In this document: one piece after another, positions 53,934 through 64,000 of the stretch
How the letters are laid out: every line of letters starts with the position of its first letter
Position numbering within the stretch: position 1 is the stretch's first letter
Assembly: GCA_035235625.1 (NCBI GenBank)
Contig: CP141143.1
Span: 17,839,092-17,903,091 of the forward strand
Direction of reading: 5' to 3'
Length of the DNA stretch: 64,000 bases
From: Saururus chinensis
Taxonomy: Eukaryota; Streptophyta; Magnoliopsida; Piperales; Saururaceae
Made by a program: the position numbers and the translations under genes
The notes under the pieces: model-generated
The model's database searches: none
What the model saw: the letters and a program-made list of their open reading frames with translations, nothing else
Told to the model about the DNA's origin: nothing

Positions 53934-55739
53934 TCACTGAACCGTGTTACACATGCCCGGGTGACTGACGCACCACCGTGGCTGGATGGGCTCCGCCTCG
54001 ATCCCCCGCCCTACCATCCGCTCCCTCCACTCGTTCAGCCTGTTGGTCGCCTCCGCGTACCTCTTCTTCCCCGTATCCTCGTCCCGGTTGCCCGACCACA
54101 TCGCCTCTGCCATCGCTGACGCCCGCGGCCACACACGCACGTCCAGCGCCGAGGGATCCGCCTGCTCCGACCACAGCGCCACCTCCCCGCCGAGTACCAG
54201 CCTCGCCTCTGCCTTTGTCAGCCCGTACGTGATGTCATAGTCGTACACCCTCTGCCATGTCTTGAACGGTCCGCACCACGACCCGCCCTCACCGCCCTGG
54301 TAGTTGAACGGCACGTCGGGGTCGTCACCGGTCTGCCGGTCGTACCGGCTGTCATTGCCCACAAAGTCGCCGTGCCCGCAGTCCAGGTAGTAGAAGTCGG
54401 ACGACGAGACGATGGCGCGGTAACCCGCCTCCACGATCCGCTTTGTGTTGTTAGGGCCGTTGTTCCAGGACTGCAGCACTGTCGTGGCCCGCGGGAGCAC
54501 CGACGGGTCCACGCTTATCGTGGGGTCCAGGAGGACGTCTTCCCAGTAGACCGCGGTCCGGTTCAGCGACTCGATGTAAGGGTGGGTCGTGTTGATGAAG
54601 GTCTCCAGCAGCTGGCTCAGGGTCCCACCTTTGGCCAGGAATTCCCGGACGGCCGGGTCGGCCTTCCAGCAACCGGGAACGATCTCGTCGGCGCCGGAGT
54701 GGTAAAAGGGCTCTGGGAAGAGGCTGGCGATGTCACGCAGGACGTTGTGGAGGACCTGGTAGGTCTTGGGGTGCAGGGGGTTCAGTTGGCCGGTTCCCGG
54801 TTCTGAAGCAAGCCGATCTTCCCACTCGGTCCCGGCCGGCCACCAGAACATGTTGGCGCACGTGACGATCTCCGGGTAGGCATCCGCCCATGAACCCGTG
54901 TGCCCTGGTGAATCGATCTCCGGCAAGACTCTGACGCCGTAGTCCATGCCAAAGCGGACGATGCGCCGTACGTCCTCCGGCGAGTAGACCATCTCCGCCG
55001 AGTAGGCGCCCTTCCGGGCCAGCTCCGGCTCGGAGGGGAGGATCAGCGGAAAGGAGTGGGAGTCGGTGATGTGCCAGTGGAAGACGTTGAGCTTGTTATA
55101 GCTCATAGCTTTGATAGTCCTAAGCAAGTCCTTCACCTGGTAGTAGTTTCTAGACGTGTCCAACATGATACCGCGGTGGGGAAACAGGGGTTCGTCCCAC
55201 ACGTCTATCCCCACCGGGACCCGCATCACTTCCCGGCCCCACACCAGCTGAGAGAACGTCTCCAACCCCCTCGTTGCTCCCCAGGGGGTGGCGGCCATCA
55301 GCTTGGCTTCCCCGCCGGCGGAGGAGACGGAGAGTGTGTAGGACTCGTCGACGCCGTGCTGGAGAGGAGCGGAGAGGTCGGCGACGGAGAGGGAGAGGGT
55401 GTTGAGCGGGGAGGAGTTGGTTGAGATGTTGACGGCAAGGGGGACGACGGGCAGGAAGCGCTCGGATAGGACTAGGCGGAGGCAGCGAGCAGCGGCACGA
55501 CGGAGGTGGTCGTGAGGGGGAGAGAGAATGCGGAAGGTTGAGGAGAGGGTGGTGGCTGCTGGGCTGGGCCAGGAGACCTTGCGGGGCTTGGGCCACACGT
55601 TGATTTGTGGGGCATGTCGTTGAGATGAGATTGGAGAGAATGAAGCAATGAGAAGAAGAAGAAGAGCGAAGAAGGGATGAGAGTAACACATCTTCTTTGG
55701 AATCGTTTTGCTCTTCTGACTGTACGTTGAGGAAGACAT
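53934..55739 (-). CDS. HEXO2: beta-N-acetylhexosaminidase, GH20 (HEXO2-like), intronless
   Basis: Family GH20 exo-enzyme that removes terminal GlcNAc/GalNAc, in plants trimming N-glycans in vacuole, plasma membrane or apoplast. One 601-codon exon. A hydrophobic signal follows Met17 ([18 protein letters not shown]), so translation from Met17 (55691) would give 585 aa, close to Arabidopsis HEXO2; Met1 at 55739 is the longest form. GH20 landmarks: N-terminal domain about 47-180, [12 protein letters not shown] (189-200), [15 protein letters not shown] (218-232), [12 protein letters not shown] (273-284) and the catalytic Asp-Glu in HSGADE (D351, E352). N-glycosylation sequons occur at about 104, 108, 383, 393, 430 and 462. 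The C-terminus [10 protein letters not shown] has the two Cys seen in plant homologues. Strongly GC-rich against its flanks. The HEXO2 rather than HEXO1/3 label rests on lack of introns and tail motif, hence moderate. Confidence 0.93.
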   Translation of the reverse strand: MSSSTYSQKSKTIPKKMCYSHPFFALLLLLIASFSPISSQRHAPQINVWPKPRKVSWPSPAATTLSSTFRILSPPHDHLRRAAARCLRLVLSERFLPVVPLAVNISTNSSPLNTLSLSVADLSAPLQHGVDESYTLSVSSAGGEAKLMAATPWGATRGLETFSQLVWGREVMRVPVGIDVWDEPLFPHRGIMLDTSRNYYQVKDLLRTIKAMSYNKLNVFHWHITDSHSFPLILPSEPELARKGAYSAEMVYSPEDVRRIVRFGMDYGVRVLPEIDSPGHTGSWADAYPEIVTCANMFWWPAGTEWEDRLASEPGTGQLNPLHPKTYQVLHNVLRDIASLFPEPFYHSGADEIVPGCWKADPAVREFLAKGGTLSQLLETFINTTHPYIESLNRTAVYWEDVLLDPTISVDPSVLPRATTVLQSWNNGPNNTKRIVEAGYRAIVSSSDFYYLDCGHGDFVGNDSRYDRQTGDDPDVPFNYQGGEGGSWCGPFKTWQRVYDYDITYGLTKAEARLVLGGEVALWSEQADPSALDVRVWPRASAMAEAMWSGNRDEDTGKKRYAEATNRLNEWRERMVGRGIEAEPIQPRWCVSHPGMCNTVQ

Positions 55740-56931
55740 GAGACGATGAGAGACATCAATGGCTGCATCTGCTGTATATAAAACCTACGAACATGAGAAT
55801 TAAACTCCCATGGTCTGTAGTGACGTAAGTCAAGTGTTGTTCGGTAGTGATTGGATGTTTGCATTTGATCTCATTCAGGAAACATAATCTCTTGGATAAA
55901 CAAAGGGTGATTTGGAGCTAGAAGGATGCTGAGCCCATTCAAATGGAAATGGATAGATATTCCCTGGAGGTTGCAGTGGAGGGAAGGCAAGGATTTTGAC
56001 TGCAATTTCAATCGCGAACTTAATTGCGCCGTTGAGACGAATGGTATCCCAATTTGCACGTTGGGATGGAGAAGCCATTTGTCCCATGTTGGGTTGGTTT
56101 ACTTTTTTGTTTTTTATGACGATGAGCGCTTTAATTCTATACTACTAATTAAATAACGAGAAAGAAAAAGAAATTCCAGCGGTAGAAGTTTAATGGCGAC
56201 ATTTTATCAAATAGTTGGTGTCCATCTTAAATAAGACACTACGAGTAGTATTAAAAAATAACTTATAAATCATTCTTATTTGTTACTTTTTTCTCTGTCC
56301 TATATTAATAACTTTATATCTAAATTTTATTATTTTTATTAAAAGTTATAATTAAATTTTTTTTATGCGTCTAACACAAATAATTTTTTCGTTAAATGCT
56401 ATGACCCTATGCATTTAACGAATGCGGCAAAAAATTCGATAGGGGTGACGGGGAGTCCGGGCCGACACAAAAGAGACACGGGTGGTAAAAAAGCAGGGCT
56501 TGCACTCCCTTCTCAAACCAAAAACTCGCCTTCTTTTTGCCTCACCCTACCTCGCCCTACAACCAGATATCTCTCAGCCTCCTTTCCTATTTCCTCAGCC
56601 TCCTTTGATCCTTTTCCCTTTTCATTCCTTCCAAAGTTGAAAGTCCTCAATTTTCTTTATTTAATCTGATGCTTACTGTTGTCAACTTTACTACCCGTTT
56701 TTAACTAGTGGGGATAACTTTATAGTTCGCAGGGAGAGAAGTGTGTGGATTTCTATGCACTTTGGTGTGGGTGTGGGTTTCTTCTTTTCCCTGAACAGAT
56801 GTTGGGACTCGGAGGAGGAAAACTTGCTTGAAGCCTGAACCGTTCCTGGGAAGGAGCAAAGCAGCACGCTTTGAGTTGACATGGTTACTAAACCTGGAAC
56901 TTAATGTCGGCTAATGAAGATGGCTTGTCTG
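55740..56931. other. intergenic region, hexosaminidase 5' flank
   Basis: A TATATAAAA word at 55775-55783 lies 84-92 bp before Met17 on the hexosaminidase side, but it reads as TATA box best on the plus strand. Near 56290 a CTGTCCTATATTAATAACTT word looks like a Stowaway arm without a partner. No gene recognised. Confidence 0.4.
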
Positions 56932-57500
56932 CTAATTTTGGTAGTTTGCATTGAGCACATGGGTAACAACTTGTTTCTTGACCACAGCGTGAAGGTGTTG
57001 GACGTTTGCAACTCGATATCCTCCAAAATGGAGAAGCTCTAACGACGGTGCCTCCTGATCCACTTCGTCCTTTACCTCCTCTGACCGTTCCGGTCCCACA
57101 CCCTGGAGAATATCCACCGCACCCTCGGGGAATGGGGGGATCTTGACTAGGGCGTTAGAGGAAGGGACAAGGCAGCCTCTCGCGGCCATCATCAGCCACC
57201 CACGGTAACTATCAGGGCAATGCTCAGTTATGATAGTGCTGCTAGTGTCATCTTTGTCGCATGGGCTTGGGAAGTGGTAGACTAGACCATCCTCGGGGCA
57301 GTAGAAGCAGAGACATAGCTTGGTGCTATCGAGGAGAATATACCAAGGGAGTTTGGGCTTTGGAGGGCAAGATTTGGAGGAGAAGATGGTATTCTAATCC
57401 AGGCAGATGACGCCGAACTGGATGTAAATGGTGAGGGAGAGAGACGGGAAGAAGAGGTGAGAGATGGGACTGAGAGGAGGCTAGGCTAGGAGGAGAGGGC
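56932..57500 (-). pseudogene. F-box/DUF295 (KIB-type) protein relic
   Basis: Minus-strand frame reads IQFGVICLD, stop (TAG 57396-57394), NTIFSSKSCPPKPKLPWYIL, LCFYCPEDGLVYHFPSPC, YRGWLMMAARGCLVPSSNA, LVKIPPFPEG. This follows the order of plant F-box proteins with a DUF295/KIB beta-propeller (F-box tail RFGxVCxxW..., then PxLPWxxL, F..xxKVYxxPLP, GSSHGWL, NPLTGxxIxLPP). The stop replaces the Trp of the F-box tail, and the frame ends about 150 residues later, less than half a normal domain. It is probably a decayed gene or gene fragment. Identification is by motif order, moderately sure. Confidence 0.55.
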
Positions 57501-57659
57501 AGAAGAGAGGTGGATTGGGAAGAAGAAGAAGCTGGTCTGCGTTGAGTCAAGGCACATTTGGATAACTCTGCGGATCTGCCTTGACTTAAAAGTGAGAAGC
57601 ATCGAAGAACTATTTACCGTGTTAAATTTAGCTAAATGTAGCAATTAATACATAACATC

Positions 57660-57702
57660 GTTTTTTTTCTATTGAAGCTATTAAAATAGGACGGAGGGAG
57701 TA
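57660..57702. mobile_element. Stowaway-type MITE half-site
   Basis: Right-hand terminus AAGCTATTAAAATAGGACGGAGGGAG followed by TA. The matching left end was not found, so this is a truncated or rearranged copy. Confidence 0.5.
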
Positions 57703-58316
57703 TTTAGTAAGAGTATTTTGGTCAGCCTACTTATCCACACATAAATTAGTCTATATTAGTATGTGTAAAGTAATTTTTTAAGTTTTTCTTCTTACCCAAG
57801 TCTATAGTCTATAAAGGGGGAAAGTCAGTTGGAAGAAATAGTTTTTAAAATTCAAAATTGAAGAAAGCTCATTTTTTGGGATTAGTTTTAATTTTTTCTT
57901 ATGGATTTGAGTAGTTCTGTGTGTTGTGGATTCAATACAGCTATGTAATCTCTGTGGAATCACGCATAATACCTACAGTAGAGTTTTGTTATCTTTTATC
58001 TCTCAAAATTTTAAATTAAAATTTTTTAAATCTGTTTCTAGATTTGTATTTTTTTATTCTGTGTTGTGTGTATTGATCCTCGTTATATCATTAAAGAACA
58101 TCAAGAACAGACATTAAGCAAAAAAATAATTCCAATAAAAAATATTAAAATTTGAGAAAACAAAGGAAAACCATCAAGCCAAATGGAGGCCTTTGAGCCT
58201 AATCTTGGGAAGACTCATAGGGTGAGGAGTCCTCTCCAACGCTAATGCTCACTAGTCTCTCCGGCTTTGGCGATACTTATGGTACTTTATAGCAACGGAT
58301 GCATGAAAAAAGATAG

Positions 58317-58675
58317 TTGAAACTACTTGGTAGCAAGGCAAACAGAAGAACATTACCCAATGACAGTAAGCTGAAAGAGCCAGCTTATGTTTGGCAATGT
58401 AATATTATTGTTTGTTTTTCAGCCATAGCCTTGAATTGCAAAGACATGGAGAAAGCTTCTAATTTTTCATGTGAAAAAATATATCCACATTATTTTAGTG
58501 TGACCATCAACAAAGAGAAGGAAATACTTTTTTACCTTCTAAATGAAGGAGTTCTTCTTGGGCCGGCCACATAAATCAATATGAGCCAACTGAAGTGGTG
58601 CCTTTGACCTCTATAAAGATTTCGAAAATGACAATTTATGTTGATTGCAATAGATGCATCCCTTACACGACTTGA
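58317..58675 (-). pseudogene. Ty1/copia integrase relic
   Basis: Read on the minus strand with frameshifts: CKGCIYCNQHKLSFSKSL, APLQLAHIDLCGRPKKNSFI, KKYFLLFVDGHTKIMWIYFF. This is the layout of the copia GAG-pre-integrase end and integrase core (CxxCxxGKxxRxxFxxS, HxDLCGPMxxxS, YFLxFxDDxSRxxWVYFL). Several stops and frame changes; no LTRs seen nearby. Old, inactive copy. Confidence 0.7.
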
Positions 58676-59721
58676 ATCTTGATCAATTTGAGGAAGTCAA
58701 TCACCATATTCTTATTATTCAACATTGCAATGCTTCTAATGTCCATACCTCAAATGCCAAAAGCAAAGAAATATCCATACATTCGGTTTTCAAACCATGC
58801 CAATCACAAATAGGCATTAACAAAAGAAATACTTAATTTGTTACTTATCATCTTGAACCAGTAAAAATGCACATGCTCTACACGTGCAACTAAAGTTTTA
58901 GTGTTATTATGAAAGATTGTTCTCATATGTATTTTGTTTTTCTCAATTATATGAACGAAAGGTAGAAGATTGGGGCTACACCTTAGAAAATGAGCAATGC
59001 CATGAAGACAATGCTGAAGTGATATTGTAGGAACCACAATCGTGGCTAAATAGCAGACTTCAATATTGCAAAAAAAAAAAAAAAAAGACAAAAACATAAC
59101 TTGTCCTTCATATGTCTACAGTGCTATTAACCAGCCTAACTATTATTAAAATCATTACTAATTTTGTTTGAAAAACTATGAGATAGAGCCATACGACAGT
59201 AATAGGTTTATGTAGTCTCGATGGTGTCTTTTTTAGTGGGTAAACTAGGAAATAGTTAGTCATGAGAGTGTCAAAATATCTGATTTAAGAAGGAACATAC
59301 TTTGCATTTACATGTACGAAAGCCGATTAACTTAGTTAACAAATAGTTGACACCACATGAAGCAAACAAAAACAGAGCCACAAGTTCAAGCATCAAATAA
59401 TTGTTAATGCTTTTGCACATGCAATTACATAATTAACTTTCATGACAACTTCCACAAGGAACTGGAAGAACTTTCGGTTGAAATTGTCATCTACCATGCG
59501 AGTACGCACAACATTGCAGAGGCCAGAGAAAAGAAAAGAAGGTAAAAAGTCACCAAGAAAGTTTACAGGCATGATGTGTCAATTGTTGCGGGCTGGGTGG
59601 GCCCTCTTAAAAATAAAAAAATATATTTTTAAATTAAGTCTATAAACCAAAGGCTTTTTGGGTTCATGGGCCCATAAGGCCTTTATGGCCATGTTCATGA
59701 GAGATTATGAGCATGGCCATA

Positions 59722-59949
59722 GGAAGTATTTTTAATGTTTCGTAATAAGTATGAGCCGAGCGTAAAGAACGCCTAGGAGGCGTTGATTTTTAAGATCGAC
59801 GGTATATATGGTGGCACACATTAGCGCAAGTAATACTTACGTTAATGTGTGCTACTGTATGTGCCGTCGATCTTGAAAATCAACGCCTCGCAAACGTAAC
59901 GTTTATTACGCTCGGCTTACAGTGAACGGGGAGCATTAAAAACGCTTCC
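59722..59949. mobile_element. Mutator-like fold-back MITE (long hairpin)
   Basis: 228 bp flanked by an exact 10-bp duplication CATGGCCATA (59712-59721 and 59950-59959), the size class of Mutator-like elements (9-11 bp). Arms of about 107 bp are inverted copies: GGAAGTATTTTTAATG left and GGAAGCGTTTTTAATG right (reverse-complemented), with shared GAGCCGAGCGTAA, CGCCT, AGATCGACGG and GCACACATTA; loop of about 13 nt near 59830. No coding capacity. Confidence 0.85.
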
Positions 59950-60099
59950 CATGGCCATAAGGCTTAATCATGCCAACCCATCTAAAGATTCAATCATGCC
60001 AAGAAGAAACGGCTTAACCCATCAACCGTGGCCCGGTTTTTTAATCAGGTGAACCATACATCATCAGCCGGCTTAAATAAAAGACTGCACTAGGGCCTG

Positions 60100-61389
60100 G
60101 GCTCTGCTCCCCTCCCCCTTTCATTCTCGGTGACGACTGCGTTGCAGACAGCCGACGGCCGCGGGACGCGAGGTTCTTCGTCCTGCTATTCAGGAATTGA
60201 GTACACTGTATGCATATATTGGGCTAATTAATTTTTTTTTTACAGTTGGTAACCACTGTTCGTTTGTGAATCTTTATAAGCGAAGATAAACGCCCAGCGC
60301 TGTCGGCCTACAACCATAGGAAGAGGGCAGAGCTTCACCCTCTGCAGTCCTCCGCAGTCTGCACTTTGTGACAGAGGTACCTGTTCACCAACTCCAACCT
60401 TCGCAAGATTGGTCAGTTGTTTTTTTTTATTCTAAATAGATTACAATTTGGAGTCTTTTTCCTTTGTCTAGTTAATGAATTCATAACTTGGGCTTTATGT
60501 TGATAACTTTTGGGTTAATCATTTGTTATATTAATTAAGATTTGCGTCTTAGTATAAATTGATATCATAGTTTTCATTTGTTGTATTTTTCGCCAAATTT
60601 TCCGAACCGAAGCCCAGGGCCGAACTTTATTCGCCCTACGACATTGTCACGGAGGTTGTATCATGATGAACTTTGATCTCATATTCCTTTTCCTTGCATA
60701 CGTTAAGTAGAAGAGCGATCCTTTGAATTGTTTGTTATAATTGTGGGAAACTGATTGGAGTGGTTTTGTGGTAAGATTTCGGAAGGCCGCAACTTTTTGT
60801 TTCAGATGGCTACAATTGTGGACAGGAAGTTTGTATAATGCGTGTTTTTCCAATTGGAGACGGTTATAATTTTTTTGGTAATTGAGTCCCACTCAATTTT
60901 TTTTAGAGTAGTAGTGATGATTATTTTAATAAAAATAGCTATAGGATCTTATTCTTGGGGTTTATTTTCTGTTTCAAATCTAGGGCTGGTAAATAATTAA
61001 ACCCGTTTAAAGTCAGTTAGCGTCTAGGTTCATCTTTTAATTAAATTAAATTGAGAAATCCTTCGATATTTAAATTTTTTGCATTCGCATGTTGTGTGTT
61101 AGATTGGCATCTAACTGTCGTCGGATCCAGTCAAGTGTAGTATTATTTGTTATTGAGTTGTTGTTTATTGATAGAGTTCCACCCCCATTATATTTGTTCT
61201 CCCGGATTGATTGAAGTACTAGAAATATTGCAAATGAATTATGTTGTGAAAAAAATGCTGTGGCCCTGAATTCATGTCACTATGTAGTTTTATTACAAAC
61301 TATAAGTGTTGATGTCATGCAGTTAAATCAGTGAAATATGTGATTTTTTTCTTTGTGTTTTATTTCTTATTTCTTCTCTATTTTTCCAG
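60100..61389 (+). promoter_or_regulatory. TFIIE-beta 5' flank and probable 5'-UTR intron
   Basis: A probable untranslated exon ends at 60376 (GACAGAG/GTACCT) and a pyrimidine-rich acceptor TTTTTCCAG at 61381-61389 precedes the first coding exon, implying a UTR intron of about 1.0 kb. A TAAATAAAAG word at about 60073-60083 is a TATA candidate. A short upstream frame (ATG at 61404, MLGC then TAA) lies in the leader. All inferred from splice consensus and position. Confidence 0.45.
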
Positions 61390-61449
61390 GTACAGTTTGG
61401 TACATGCTTGGTTGCTAAAAAGGCATTGTATCTGGTTCTGTCCACAAAA

Positions 61450-62923
61450 ATGTCATCATTACAGGAAAGTTTAAATAAGTTTAAACAACAACAACAAAAA
61501 TGCCAATCTACTTTAACCAGCATTGCAAATCGAGCAGCTCCATCTAAGTCGAGTCATCAATCACAAAAGAATGTGCAAACTGGACAGTCATCCTCAACTT
61601 CTTCTGTAAAACCACCTACTGCACCAGTTAAATTTTCAAATGATACTGAAAGGCTTCAGCACATTAACTCTATCAGGAAATCCCCAGTTGGTGCTCAGCT
61701 CAAACGTGTGCTAGATTTGCTGTTTGAGGTATTTTATTTGTCCTGTCATTCCTGCTTTCTGTTAATTTCATTTATATATTATGAATTTGGTAATGTGATG
61801 GATAAAACTAATAGCAATTGCTTTGAGTCTGCATTATATAATTCTATATCTTCATGCAGAATGTGCTGAACTAATTTCATTTTGCCCAAAAATATGACAG
61901 ACAAGACAAGCCTTCACTCCTGATGAGATAAATGAAAGATGTTATGTTGATGTCAAAGCTAACAAGGCTGTCTTCGAGAGCTTGACAAAAAATCTCAAAG
62001 TAACGTATGATGGGGGCCGTTTTTCTTACAAGGTGAAATGCTTCTTCTGGAATGGTATTAATTCATGAATCTTGTGTTTGTATATGTATATATATTTCTT
62101 TATGTATCTGTGTGGATTTTTGGGCTTTACTTCCTGTGAACATTACATTCTGAGAATAAATGTTGAAAATATAAACATTTATACTGAGGTATGTGATTTT
62201 GTTTTCTGTAAACAGTCAAAGCATGCTTTGAAGAACAAAGACCAACTGCTAAGTTTGATACTAAAACAACCGGAAGGTATTGCTGTTATTGACCTTAAGG
62301 ATGCATACCCATCTGTGATGGAAGACTTGCAGGTGAGGAGTTATTTTGGCACCAATGGGCAGTTACTTTTAATCGAGATAATTATTTATACTTCAAGACT
62401 GAGATGGAGACCAAAGATTATTTGTGGAATCGAACGGTTTAACTTAAGGAAAGTCAATGGACTTATGGGTGATTTCTATATTGAAACATACTATATTTCG
62501 TACATTATCTGACTTGGTCTTATCTTCTCAGCTGTTTTTTCATTTGTTTCTTACGTAGTATCTGTGTCTCTACAGTCTTTGAAAGCTTCGAGACAGATAT
62601 GGTTGCTCTCAAATTTGGACTCGCAAGAAGACATAGCCTACCCAAATGACCCAAAGGTGGGTATAAAAGTGGATGACGATTTGAAGCAACTCTTTCGAAG
62701 CATTGAGTTGCCCCGTGACATGGGTGACATTGAGAGAGAGCTGCAGAAGAATGGGATGAAGCCAGCTACTAATTCTGCCAAGAGGAAAGCAATGGCCCAA
62801 GTCCACGGGCTCATCTCCTCCAAGCCCAAACCTAAGAAGAAGCGAGAGATTAGCAAGAGGACCAAGTTAACAAATGCCCATCTGCCGGAGCTATTCAAGA
62901 ATCTGGACATCCCTGATCCTTGA
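61450..62923 (+). CDS. TFIIE-beta: transcription initiation factor IIE subunit beta
   Basis: Small subunit of general factor TFIIE, which with the alpha subunit recruits and stimulates TFIIH at RNA polymerase II promoters. Coding exons 61450-61728, 61901-62032, 62216-62332 and 62576-62923 (all GT-AG) give 291 aa, normal for plant homologues. The N-terminus MSSLQESLNKFKQQQQ is Gln- and Ser-rich; winged-helix modules lie at about residues 68-137 (LLFETRQAFTPDEINERCYV) and 138-205 (LKQPEGIAVIDLKDAYPSV, SRQIWLLSNLDSQEDIAYPN); the C-terminal tail is basic (KPKPKKKREISKR, about 259-271). The ATG at 61450 is the first in this frame. A polyadenylation-type AATAAA occurs at 62977-62982. Complete, no breaks. 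Confidence 0.95.
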
Positions 62924-63496
62924 ATGTGGTCAGCTGAAATTACAAAATTGGTGGTCCACTTGATGAGTACAAGTGCAATAAATTGCGGTGGAAACATGGA
63001 CGGCAGGCCATTGTTGTGCCACCACGGATGGCAGGCAGGTGATTGGTGTGCAAATGTGGACGCAGGCATTGGAAGGGAGTCATAGCTTTTGTTCTCTATC
63101 TCCCAAGTATATTATGACTAGATCTTGAGTCGTGCTTGCAAATATATAGTACACTAGTTTCCCCTGTGAACTCGTGTGTTTGTGAAATACGAACAACTTA
63201 ATACCGGCAATTACTTTGAAAATGTGTGGGTCTACGGCCAGTTTTATGCAGTTGAAGAAAAATGAGAAGGTTCTTAGTATTATTTGTGTTTGCGGAATTC
63301 ATGTGTAAAATATCTAAATGTTGAAATGTGATCAACAGTATAAATGAAACATGCTTAGAGGGTCAGGAGCTTGTCTGGAAGAGGCCGTCTGTTTTACCAA
63401 ACCCTCTTGTTTTTCTGAGTCATGTTATGCCAAAGCGTCATTATGCTGCGTTTGTCGTTGCTCATGGCAACTCAAATAGGAAGCTGCTCAATTGTA
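62924..63496. other. TFIIE-beta 3' UTR and flank
   Basis: The 3' UTR probably runs a few hundred bases past the stop; AATAAA lies 54 bp after it. Nothing else recognised before the MITE. Confidence 0.5.
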
Positions 63497-63596
63497 CTCC
63501 CTATATTAAGTGTCCCATTTGATTTTTTGAAGTGAACTAAATTGATTTTTCAGTCCATTTTGAAAAATCATATTGGGTCCTTCTTATGGGATGTAG
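63497..63596. mobile_element. Stowaway-type MITE
   Basis: 100 bp with TA flanks (63495-63496, 63597-63598). Left CTCCCTATATTAAGTGTCCC, right reverse-complemented CTACATCCCATAAGAAGGAC. The inner arms ATTTGATTTTTTGAA and CATTTTGAAAAATCATATTG pair, as in the copies at 10816 and 40852. Confidence 0.75.
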
Positions 63597-63598
63597 TA

Positions 63599-64000
63599 TG
63601 AAGCAAAGTGCCCTGCGCACACAGGGTGGAAGCTGTGCGATTGTATGATTCAAATCGTGCGGCTCTCATAATTCAGGGCCTTTAAAATCACCCAAAGTCT
63701 CAAAGCCATTAAAGTTAGTTAGAAGCCTCTGCCTAATTGAATCAAAATCTCTTTTCAAGGTTCATGTTTCCATCATCCATCTCATCTAGCAAAGACATTT
63801 AAATCTTCGAACTTGCTGAATAATTTCATCTTTTGTGCCAGTTCATGGAGTGTACTCAGGGGACATTAGTTTGCCACCCCCTCTTTTAGCTATCTCACCC
63901 TTACTGTATAATGATGGTGGATATCCATTGTCTGGATGTACGCTTCATGGTGAACTACTCACCCAAGTACTTTGGAATCTGCCACATATATGTTACAGTC
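63599..64000. other. window end, no gene seen
   Basis: No coding or repeat signal recognised in the last 400 bp. Confidence 0.5.

Noticed and set aside
54372-55424. Plus-strand ORFs opposite the hexosaminidase
   Set aside because: Antisense shadows of a GC3-rich exon.
59069-59085. A17 tract as the tail of a retroposon
   Set aside because: No target duplication or recognisable body upstream; could be a simple poly(A) run.

Overview
This is nuclear DNA of a land plant, almost certainly a flowering plant. The genes have many introns and encode plant-type proteins: an alpha-tubulin with the MREI start, an R2R3-MYB of the MYB5/PH4 type, and a plant GH20 hexosaminidase. The DNA between them is AT-rich and dominated by plant transposons (hAT, Stowaway, Mutator-like, Ty1/copia, Ty3/gypsy-type LTRs, L1 LINE). 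Several exons are GC-rich (MYB, hexosaminidase, importin exon 1), but the species cannot be named from this.

Five protein-coding genes are complete in their coding part: alpha-tubulin (+, 1-3075, 5 exons); an importin beta-3/importin-5 orthologue (-, 15808-5601, 20 exons, 1114 aa); a MYB5-like transcription factor (+, 37289-38380, 2 exons); a secreted or plasma-membrane beta-N-acetylhexosaminidase of HEXO2 type (-, 55739-53934, no intron); and the beta subunit of TFIIE (+, 61450-62923 coding, 4 coding exons plus a probable 5'-UTR intron). Every exon chain was joined by hand with phase checks, and the sums close in frame. The genes are independent housekeeping or regulatory genes with no shared pathway. 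Tubulin and importin are convergent.

Layout: 1-3.1 kb tubulin; 5.6-15.8 kb importin, whose 3.3-kb intron 2 is a GC-AG intron holding a ribosomal protein S5 retropseudogene, a Stowaway MITE and tRNA-like repeats; 16.3-17.3 kb a hAT element carrying a CDPK gene fragment; 17.3-26.3 kb gene-free repeats (CACTA-like end, two long AT microsatellites, tandem arrays, two gypsy-type LTR ends); 26.3-34.9 kb a three-level nest, in which a degenerate hAT-like unit with an ERF/DREB relic was invaded by a 3.8-kb TG...CA element, itself invaded by a 3.5-kb relative; 37-38 kb MYB5; 40-46 kb MITEs, a LINE end and two small hAT elements; 47.2-48.6 kb an internally deleted Ty1/copia element; 51-52.4 kb a Stowaway element and a GC-rich inverted-repeat element; 53.3-55.7 kb a hAT element and hexosaminidase; 57 kb an F-box/DUF295 relic; 58.5 kb a copia integrase relic; 59.7-59.95 kb a Mutator-like fold-back; 61.4-62.9 kb TFIIE-beta.

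No new biological system in the strict sense was found. The most unusual content is the transposon biology: up to six hAT-like elements, two of them with host-gene fragments and one with two tRNA-like modules; nested probable solo LTRs with exact 5-bp target duplications; and hairpin modules inside those LTRs that seem to keep their pairing while their sequence changes.
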